Shown: piece by piece, positions 1 to 5,529 of the stretch | Position numbering within the stretch: the stretch's first letter is position 1 | How the letters are laid out: each line of letters starts with the position of its first letter | Origin: Bacteroidales bacterium UBA1179 | GTDB lineage: Bacteria > Bacteroidota > Bacteroidia > Bacteroidales > Bacteroidaceae | Direction of reading: 5' to 3' | Length of the DNA stretch: 5,529 nt | NCBI GenBank assembly: GCA_002309915.1 | Contig: DBYT01000082.1 | Span: 10,439-15,967, forward strand | Translations under genes and position numbers: made by a program | The notes under the pieces: model-generated | What the model was told of the DNA's origin: nothing | The model's input: the letters and a program-made list of their open reading frames with translations, nothing else | Database searches by the model: none

Positions 1-1091
1 ACGTAACGCATTACATCGGCCTTACCGGGGAAATCCTCCAGATACTCGTGTACCCAGACAGCCCAGTTGCGTGAGGTTGATATCTTGTCATCCTCCAGGT
101 TCAGGAACTCGTTGCTGGGAACGTTGTCGGGCAGTATGAATGAGCCCTCGGCCTTAAGCATGGACGGGAATACGATGCAGTGGAACACGATGTTGTCCTT
201 GCCGATAAAGTGGATAAGGCGTGTGTCGGGATCCTTCCACCAGGTCTCCCAGCTGCCGCGCTCGGGATGAGCGTCGCAGAACTCCTTGGTGTTGCTGATA
301 TAGCCGATGGGGGCATCGAACCATACGTACAGCACCTTACCCTCGGCACCTTCTACCGGAACGGGGATACCCCAGTCCAGGTCACGGCTCACGGCACGGG
401 GCTGCAGACCCATGTCAAGCCAGCTCTTGCACTGACCGTATACGTTAGGACGCCACTCCTTGTGCTCCTCAAGAATCCACTTCTCAAGCCACTCCTGATA
501 CTGTTCCAGAGGCAGGTACCAGTGTGTGGTCTCCTTCATCACGGGCTTGCTGCCGCTTACGGTGCTTACCGGGTTGATAAGCTCGGTGGGAGAGAGTGAT
601 GTACCGCACTTCTCGCACTGGTCGCCGTATGCATGATCGTAATGGCAGTGGGGGCACTCGCCGGTAATGTATCGGTCGGCCAGGAACATCTTGGCCTCCT
701 CATCGTAGTACTGCTCGCTGGTCTTCTGGATGAACTTGCCGGTATCATACAGTTTGCGGAAAAAGTCCGATGCAACCTTATGGTGAGTGGGGGAACTGGT
801 ACGACCGTAGATGTCGTATGATATGCCCATACCCTTGAAGGTTTCTTTCATCTGATAGTGATAACGGTCGATGATCTCCTTGGGGGTCACGCCCTCTTTC
901 TTGGCGCGTATGGTGATGGGCACACCGTGCTCATCGCTGCCTCCAATGAACATCACGTCCACTTTCTTGAGACGTTGGTAACGGACATAAATATCGGCCG
1001 GAACGTATGCGCCTGCCAGATGGCCTATGTGAAGCGGGCCGTTGGCATAGGGCAGGGCCGATGTAACCAGAATCCTCTTGTAATCTTTCAT
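1..1091 (-). CDS. metG: Methionyl-tRNA synthetase, 3'-truncated by window edge
   Basis: Cytosolic class I aminoacyl-tRNA synthetase that activates methionine with ATP and charges tRNA-Met (initiator and elongator). The frame, read back from ATG at 1091-1089, is open for 363 codons to the window edge. It starts MKDYKRILVTSALPYANGP, and the HIGH-type ATP motif is H21-I-G-H24. A zinc knuckle follows with Cys146, Cys149, Cys159 and Cys162 (CPHC...CEKC), at nearly the same positions as in E. coli MetRS. The methionine-pocket region VWFDAPIGY has W257. The KMSKS loop reads K336-I-S-T-S340, so the second lysine is threonine; I recall KISTSRNWAVW as usual in Bacteroidetes enzymes. The anticodon-binding domain and any C-terminal tRNA-binding domain lie outside the window; full-length relatives are about 680 residues. 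The start fits the family N-terminus and no Shine-Dalgarno sequence precedes it. It lies 45 nt downstream of yifB with its own promoter. Identification is secure. Confidence 0.97.
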   Translation of the reverse strand, partial: MKDYKRILVTSALPYANGPLHIGHLAGAYVPADIYVRYQRLKKVDVMFIGGSDEHGVPITIRAKKEGVTPKEIIDRYHYQMKETFKGMGISYDIYGRTSSPTHHKVASDFFRKLYDTGKFIQKTSEQYYDEEAKMFLADRYITGECPHCHYDHAYGDQCEKCGTSLSPTELINPVSTVSGSKPVMKETTHWYLPLEQYQEWLEKWILEEHKEWRPNVYGQCKSWLDMGLQPRAVSRDLDWGIPVPVEGAEGKVLYVWFDAPIGYISNTKEFCDAHPERGSWETWWKDPDTRLIHFIGKDNIVFHCIVFPSMLKAEGSFILPDNVPSNEFLNLEDDKISTSRNWAVWVHEYLEDFPGKADVMRY

Positions 1092-1111
1092 ATGATATAT
1101 CTAAGTTGTTT

Positions 1112-1149
1112 CGGACTGCAAAATTACTATATTTTTTTATTTACCCCAA
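1112..1149 (-). promoter_or_regulatory. Bacteroidetes-type promoter driving metG
   Basis: On the minus strand, TAATTTTG (1126-1119) is an exact match to the Bacteroides -7 consensus TAnnTTTG. A TTG (1149-1147) lies 20 nt upstream, the position expected for the -33 element. The spacer is very A+T-rich (TAAATAAAAAAATATA). The predicted start of transcription is around 1112-1115, giving a leader of about 20-25 nt before the metG ATG. The -33 element falls inside the last codons of yifB (Ser-Trp-Gly), so promoter and gene end overlap. The leader ends in the small palindromes GATATATC and CATATG, which are too short to call an operator. The motif match is visible; its activity is inferred. Confidence 0.68.
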
Positions 1150-2675
1150 GAGGCGCGGTCCAAGCTGCGATAACCAATCGCTTCGGCTATGTGGTACGGG
1201 CGGACTGTATCAGAGCGGTCCATGTCGGCGATGGTGCGTGCAACCTTCAGTATACGGTCATATGCACGGGCCGAAAGGTTGAGCCGGTTCATCGCCTCTC
1301 CCAGCAGGCGGATGGATTCAGGCTCAGCCCTGCCATACTTACGCAACAGACGGGAATCCATCTGTGCGTTGCAATAAATGCCCTTTTCATCGCTGAATCT
1401 GGCGGCCTGCACTGCTCTGGCACCGATTACCCTCTCCCGTATAACGGCACTTGTCTCGGCTTTCAGGTCCGATGACAGATCGTCAAATCCTACGGGAAGT
1501 ATTTCACACTGGATGTCAAAACGGTCCATCAGCGGACCGGAAATCTTTCCCAGGTAACGTTCAATTACAGTAGGGGTGCAGTGACACTCCTTTGTGGGAT
1601 GGTTGTAATAACCGCACGGGCATGGATTCATTGAAGCCACCAACATGAATGAGGCCGGATACTCTATCCTGTATTTGACCCTTGATATGACTACGCTCCT
1701 GTCTTCGAGAGGTTGTCTGAGAGTCTCCAGAGCCGACCTGTTGAATTCAGCGAGTTCATCCAGATAAAGCAGACCGTTGTGTGCGAGTGATATTTCACCC
1801 GGCTGCCCGTTGCTTCCTCCTCCCGTCAGGGCTACATTGGATATTGTATGATGCGGATGACGGAACGGCCTCTCTGTAATCAGTGCGGTGCCGTTTCCCG
1901 TAAAGCCGGCTACGGAATGAATCCGTGTGGTCTCTATGCTCTCCTCCTCGGTAAGCGGCGGAAGTATGGACGGAAGAGCCCTTGCCATCATTGATTTTCC
2001 GCTTCCCGGCGGGCCTATCATGATGAGATTGTGTCCCCCGCTGGCCGCCACCTCAAGTGCGCGTTTTACCGCATTCTGTCCCTTTACATCGGAAAAATCA
2101 GCCTGGTATCCGGTAGGGCGGACGTTCTTTATGACGCTGTCCTTATCCAACGGCTCTATGTGACCGGGTCTTTGGTTGAGAAGGTCCACCACTTCACGAA
2201 GATTGTTTGCCCCGAAAACCTCCAGCCCGTCTATGACGGCGGCCTCGGCCGCATTCTGGGCTGGCAGTATTATGCCTTTGAATCCTTCGGCCCTTGCCTT
2301 TATTGCCATTGAAAGCGCTCCTTTCACAGGTTGCAGGGATCCGTCCAGACTCATCTCGCCCATGATTACGTAATCATCGAGCATTGAAGTGTCCAACTGC
2401 CCGCCCGATGCCAGTATGACTATTGCCAAAGGCAGGTCATAGGCTGCGCCCTCCTTGCGGATATCGGCCGGCGCCATGTTTATTATGATCTGTGATGAAG
2501 GGAACTTGTAGCCGTTCACATGGAAAGCCGATATGATTCGCTCATGGCTCTCCTTTACTGCGCTGTCAGGCAGTCCTACAAGAAAGAATCTGATACCGCG
2601 CGATGTACTCGCTTCGATGGTCACGATGTATGCGTCTATCCCTTGGACAGCCGCACCGGAAACTTTGATAAGCAT
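1137..2675 (-). CDS. yifB: YifB/ComM family Mg-chelatase-like AAA+ ATPase
   Basis: 512-residue cytoplasmic ATPase, close to the usual 500-510 of the family. In naturally competent bacteria the homologue ComM is a hexameric helicase that promotes branch migration of incoming DNA; in other bacteria its role is less clear. Residues about 1-140 form the ChlI/Lon-protease-like N-terminal domain (GLPDSAVKES, INMAPADIRKEG). Residues about 192-395 form the AAA+ core: Walker A GPPGSGKS at 221-228, the family motif RPFRHPHHTIS at 269-279, Walker B LYLDE at 303-307, sensor-1 Asn350, and an arginine-finger candidate Arg385 in GPLMDRFD. Cys352, Cys354, Cys364 and Cys366 make a CxC...CxC cluster, probably metal-binding and common in this family. 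Residues about 405-507 are the C-terminal domain, with the sensor-2-like SARAYDRILKVARTIAD. The ATG at 2675 fits the family start (MLIKVSGAAVQGIDA). No Shine-Dalgarno sequence is visible. It follows the lipoprotein gene by 61 nt. All catalytic motifs are intact; the physiological role here is unknown. Confidence 0.95.
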   Translation of the reverse strand: MLIKVSGAAVQGIDAYIVTIEASTSRGIRFFLVGLPDSAVKESHERIISAFHVNGYKFPSSQIIINMAPADIRKEGAAYDLPLAIVILASGGQLDTSMLDDYVIMGEMSLDGSLQPVKGALSMAIKARAEGFKGIILPAQNAAEAAVIDGLEVFGANNLREVVDLLNQRPGHIEPLDKDSVIKNVRPTGYQADFSDVKGQNAVKRALEVAASGGHNLIMIGPPGSGKSMMARALPSILPPLTEEESIETTRIHSVAGFTGNGTALITERPFRHPHHTISNVALTGGGSNGQPGEISLAHNGLLYLDELAEFNRSALETLRQPLEDRSVVISRVKYRIEYPASFMLVASMNPCPCGYYNHPTKECHCTPTVIERYLGKISGPLMDRFDIQCEILPVGFDDLSSDLKAETSAVIRERVIGARAVQAARFSDEKGIYCNAQMDSRLLRKYGRAEPESIRLLGEAMNRLNLSARAYDRILKVARTIADMDRSDTVRPYHIAEAIGYRSLDRASWGK

Positions 2676-2736
2676 GGTTAGATGTATGAATGGTTAACAT
2701 TAGATTCAGCAAAACAAGGTCGTGTGTGTTATGGTT

Positions 2737-3765
2737 CTATTTTTTTGGTTGGGGTTTGTATAACGTCCTGTCCAGTTCCAGGTCCAGATCCGGTATGGAG
2801 GTGGTTTTGTAAACCAGTCTCTTGCCGGTTGAGAACAGGATGAATGCCGGTGCAGTCTGAAGATTGGCGGTCTTTATAAACCTGCTCTCCCAACCCGCGG
2901 GATCGTTGTATGAAACCCATCTGACCGTATCCCCTATGATGGACTTTTTCCACCTGTCGGTATTTACGTCTATTGAAAGGTCAATTACATTGAAGTTCCT
3001 GCTCTGATACTTGTCAAGAAAATACCTGAGAGTATCCCTGGCGTCCAGCCCTGCCTGTCCCATCCATGAGGCCCAGACGCATACCAGCACATTATTGGAT
3101 GAGCCGCCCACATCGATGAACTGACGCTTGATACCGGATGAATCCTTTATGGAGTATGAGTCGAAGTAGAGATTGGTGGAGGCTTCTTTATCAAAATCGT
3201 TCTTGAGTGAAACCAGATAGGGGGCATCCTGCATATTGCCGCTCATACGCCTTATCAGAGGTTCGATAACTTTCTCGCTTGCGTGGTATTTTCTGACCAT
3301 CTGGTCATAGATAAGGAACGGTGTCACCTCCGAGAAGGGATCCCTGGTAATGAAAGAGTCAATTCTGGCTGCGGTCTGCTCCATCGAGGTATCCCTCTGT
3401 GAAGCCAGATAGAAAGACTGGTATGAGTCATTGCAGTAACCTCCCGATACGCTGAACAGTCCGGTATCGGCCGGAATGGTAATGAAAGACTCGACATCCT
3501 TCTCGGCAAAGACGGGATGCATACGTCCGTCGGGCAGCAGCAGGATGAGTGTGGTTACAGTATCCGGACGGAACTGCCATGTGAATTGTCCGTTGCTGCA
3601 GAATATGGTATCAACTCCCTCGAAACGCGAATCAATTCCCACTACGAGAATTGAATCGGTTCCATCCTGAACGGTTCCCTGCATCACATATATGCCTTTC
3701 TTTCCGCATGATGCGGACAGAAGCAGCACGATAAGTGCAAATAATGCAGAAAACCTCGTTTTCAT
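2737..3765 (-). CDS. Lipoprotein with DUF4369-like N-terminus and redox-dead thioredoxin-like domain
   Basis: 342-residue predicted envelope lipoprotein of unknown function. Residues 1-19 form a signal peptide (basic MKTR, hydrophobic FSALFALIVLLL, then SAS) ending at lipobox Cys20, the likely lipidated residue. GKKG follows and lacks the acidic run linked with surface export in Bacteroidetes, so a periplasm-facing location is more likely. Residues about 25-110 look like the beta-rich DUF4369 domain often fused to TlpA-type proteins (MQGTVQDGTDSILVV ... GQFTWQF). A mostly helical linker spans about 112-205. Residues about 215-335 look like a thioredoxin/AhpC-TSA fold: NVLVCVWASW, then NFNVIDLSID, and TAPAFILF with a cis-Pro candidate P306. 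The expected WCxxC site instead reads WMGQA (W234-A238), so both redox cysteines are absent; C56, C111 and C229 remain elsewhere. A disulfide-reductase role is therefore unlikely. It starts 12 nt after the typA stop and is probably co-transcribed with it. The domain assignments come from pattern only. Confidence 0.85.
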   Translation of the reverse strand: MKTRFSALFALIVLLLSASCGKKGIYVMQGTVQDGTDSILVVGIDSRFEGVDTIFCSNGQFTWQFRPDTVTTLILLLPDGRMHPVFAEKDVESFITIPADTGLFSVSGGYCNDSYQSFYLASQRDTSMEQTAARIDSFITRDPFSEVTPFLIYDQMVRKYHASEKVIEPLIRRMSGNMQDAPYLVSLKNDFDKEASTNLYFDSYSIKDSSGIKRQFIDVGGSSNNVLVCVWASWMGQAGLDARDTLRYFLDKYQSRNFNVIDLSIDVNTDRWKKSIIGDTVRWVSYNDPAGWESRFIKTANLQTAPAFILFSTGKRLVYKTTSIPDLDLELDRTLYKPQPKK

Positions 3766-3777
3766 CGGGAGATACGG

Positions 3778-5529
3778 TTACTTGGCGGCGCGCTTGCGCT
3801 CCAACTCGCTAAGTATTACCTTACGCATACGCATGCTCTTGGGAGTAACCTCTACGTACTCGTCGTTCTTGATGTACTCCAGAGCCTCCTCAAGTGAGAA
3901 TACAACGGGAGGTGCTATGTGGGCCTTTTCATCGGCACCGCTGGCACGCATGTTGGTAAGCTGCTTGCTCTTGGTCACGTTGATGACCAGATCCTTCTCG
4001 TGGACGTGCTCACCTACCACCTGGCCGGCGTAAACCTGATCCTGCGGGTTCACGAAGAACTTGCCGCGGTCCTGCAGTTTGTCAAGTGCATAGGCAAATA
4101 CGGTACCGGTCTCCATGGCAACCATCGATCCGTTGGTGCGGCGCTCAATGTCACCCTTGTAGGGCTGATACTCCTTGAAGCGGTGTGCCATTACGGCCTC
4201 ACCCTGAGATGCGGTAAGAACATTGGTCCTGAGGCCGATGATACCGCGAGAGGGGATATCAAACACAATGACTACGCGGTCACCCTGGGTGTCCATTGAT
4301 GTCATCTCACCCTTGCGCTTGGTGGCCAGGTCAATCATCTTGCTGGCAAACTCCTCGGGGACGCTGATGGTGAGTTCCTCGATAGGCTCGCATGTGCGGC
4401 CGTCAATCTCCTTCATGATTACCTGAGGCTGACCAACCTGAAGTTCATAACCCTCACGGCGCATGGTCTCGATAAGGATTGAAAGGTGCAGCACGCCACG
4501 GCCTGATACTATCCACTTGCCGTCCTCCTCGGTGCGGCGTACGCGCAGAGCCAGGTTCTTGTCAAGCTCCAGGTTCAGACGGTCCTGAATGTGACGTGAT
4601 GTTACGTACTTGCCCTCCTTACCAAAGAAAGGTGAGTCATTTATTGAGAAGAGCATACTCATGGTAGGCTCGTCAATTGCGATAGGAGGCAGGGGATCGG
4701 GGTTCTCTGCGTCGCAGATGGTATCGCCGATCTCAAACTTGTCAAGACCTACAATGGCGCAGATATCGCCGGCCTCAACTGTTGGAACGCGCTTGCGGCC
4801 CATACCCTCAAAGGTGTGGAGTTCCTTGATCTTGACCTTCTCCTTACTGCCGTCACGGTGTGCTAGCGTGCAGGTCATACCCTCGTTCAGGGTGCCGCGG
4901 TTTACTCGGCCCACTGCAATACGTCCGGTGTATGAAGAGTAGTCAAGTGATGTTATAAGCATCTGCAATGTGCCCTCCTCCTGCTTGGGAGCGGGGATAT
5001 GCTCAATGATGGCATCCAGCAGAGGCAGTATGTTGTCGGTGGGCTGTTTCCAGTCGGTGCTCATCCAGTTCTGCTTGGCTGAACCGTAGAGTACGGGGAA
5101 ATCCAGCTGATCCTCAGTGGCATCCAGTGCGAACATCAGATCGAATACCATTTCGTAAACCTCCTCGGGACGGCAGTTGGGCTTATCAACCTTGTTTACT
5201 ACAACAATAGGCTTGAGTCCTATCTGAAGTGCCTTCTGCAGTACAAAGCGGGTTTGAGGCATCGGACCCTCGAATGCATCCACCAGAAGGATGCAGCCGT
5301 CGGCCATGTTGAGCACGCGCTCAACCTCACCGCCAAAGTCGGAGTGTCCCGGAGTGTCGATTATGTTAATCTTGGTATCCTTATAAGTAATAGATACATT
5401 CTTGGACAGGATTGTTATACCTCGTTCGCGCTCCAGGTCATTGTTGTCGAGCATAAGTTCTCCTTTGGCCTGGTTGTCGCGGAACAGGTGTCCGGCCAGC
5501 ATCATCTTGTCAACCAGTGTCGTCTTACC
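3778..5529 (-). CDS. typA: Ribosome-associated translational GTPase TypA/BipA, 5'-truncated by window edge
   Basis: Translational GTPase that binds the 70S ribosome and helps 50S assembly, stress and cold adaptation; it is related to EF-G and LepA. The frame is open to the window edge, giving 583 residues that begin inside the P-loop (GKTTLVDKMM). About 16 N-terminal residues are missing from a usual length near 600, so the internal ATG at 5505 is not the start. In window numbering, switch I/G2 ERGITI is at 35-40, G3 DTPGH at 58-62, G4 NKVD at 112-115 and G5 GSA at 149-151. The beta-barrel domain II follows (SLDYSSYTGRIAVGRV), then EF-G-like domains III and V (SGRGVLHLSILIETMRREG, PSRGIIGLRTNVLT), and the TypA-specific C-terminal domain (VNVTKSKQLTNMRASGADE-type region), ending in a basic tail RKRAAK. 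All GTPase motifs visible are intact. It is the first gene of the visible minus-strand series and its promoter lies beyond the window. TypA is preferred over LepA because of the C-terminal KQLTNMRASG segment. Confidence 0.97.
   Translation of the reverse strand, partial: GKTTLVDKMMLAGHLFRDNQAKGELMLDNNDLERERGITILSKNVSITYKDTKINIIDTPGHSDFGGEVERVLNMADGCILLVDAFEGPMPQTRFVLQKALQIGLKPIVVVNKVDKPNCRPEEVYEMVFDLMFALDATEDQLDFPVLYGSAKQNWMSTDWKQPTDNILPLLDAIIEHIPAPKQEEGTLQMLITSLDYSSYTGRIAVGRVNRGTLNEGMTCTLAHRDGSKEKVKIKELHTFEGMGRKRVPTVEAGDICAIVGLDKFEIGDTICDAENPDPLPPIAIDEPTMSMLFSINDSPFFGKEGKYVTSRHIQDRLNLELDKNLALRVRRTEEDGKWIVSGRGVLHLSILIETMRREGYELQVGQPQVIMKEIDGRTCEPIEELTISVPEEFASKMIDLATKRKGEMTSMDTQGDRVVIVFDIPSRGIIGLRTNVLTASQGEAVMAHRFKEYQPYKGDIERRTNGSMVAMETGTVFAYALDKLQDRGKFFVNPQDQVYAGQVVGEHVHEKDLVINVTKSKQLTNMRASGADEKAHIAPPVVFSLEEALEYIKNDEYVEVTPKSMRMRKVILSELERKRAAK

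Noticed and set aside
180..599. 139-codon plus-strand open frame
   Set aside because: Antisense to the MetRS catalytic domain, whose motifs are unmistakable in the minus-strand frame.
858..1475. 205-codon open frame on the plus strand spanning the metG start and yifB end
   Set aside because: It lies wholly antisense to the conserved coding parts of metG and yifB and crosses the metG promoter. It resembles no family I recognise and has no start context; it is a shadow of the minus-strand genes.
2710..2717. Possible -7 box TTGTTTTG upstream of yifB on the minus strand
   Set aside because: One mismatch to TAnnTTTG (T in place of A), and no TTG at about 20 nt upstream. Too weak to call a promoter, so yifB could as well be read through from the lipoprotein gene.
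2676..2736. Search for a terminator in the lipoprotein-yifB gap
   Set aside because: Only a short imperfect palindrome around GTTAAC and a TTAGAT direct repeat are visible. There is no GC-rich stem followed by a T-run.
2729..2953. 74-codon minus-strand open frame overlapping the lipoprotein 3' end
   Set aside because: Out of frame with the lipoprotein, whose thioredoxin-like beta strands and terminal helix are read through this stretch; no independent support.
3919..4299. 126-codon plus-strand open frame
   Set aside because: Antisense to the TypA C-terminal half; explained by codon bias in that gene.
5503..5505. ATG at 5505 as the start of typA
   Set aside because: The frame continues upstream through GKTTLVDK, the P-loop essential for GTP binding, so the real start is beyond the window edge.

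Overview
The window reads as ordinary chromosomal DNA from a member of the Bacteroidales (Bacteroides/Prevotella-like, roughly half G+C). Three things point there. TypA, YifB and MetRS carry wording I associate with that group, such as KISTSRNWAVW in MetRS and GSAKQNW in TypA. There is a lipoprotein of the 'DUF4369-like N-terminus plus thioredoxin-like C-terminus' type. Start codons lack Shine-Dalgarno sequences, and a Bacteroidetes-type promoter (TTG, 20 nt, TAnnTTTG) is present. The genus assignment is inference.

All four genes lie on the minus strand and are transcribed from high to low coordinates. In that order they are: typA/bipA (3778-5529, lacking only about its first 16 codons at the window edge); a 342-residue lipoprotein with a degenerate thioredoxin fold (2737-3765); yifB/comM, an AAA+ ATPase of the Mg-chelatase-like family (1137-2675); and metG, methionyl-tRNA synthetase (1-1091, C-terminal part cut off by the window edge). 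The intergenic gaps are 12, 61 and 45 nt, so about 98% of the window is coding. I see no RNA gene, mobile element, CRISPR array, large repeat or convincing terminator hairpin.

The typA-lipoprotein pair, with a 12-nt gap, looks co-transcribed. metG has its own well-formed promoter, whose upstream element lies inside the last codons of yifB. yifB may be read through from upstream or have a weak promoter of its own. Functionally this is a translation-related neighbourhood (ribosome-associated GTPase, aminoacyl-tRNA synthetase) with a DNA-processing ATPase and an envelope lipoprotein interspersed. Nothing in the sequence ties the four into one pathway.

I found no evidence of a novel multi-gene system. 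The most unusual item is the lipoprotein, whose thioredoxin-like active site has lost both redox cysteines.
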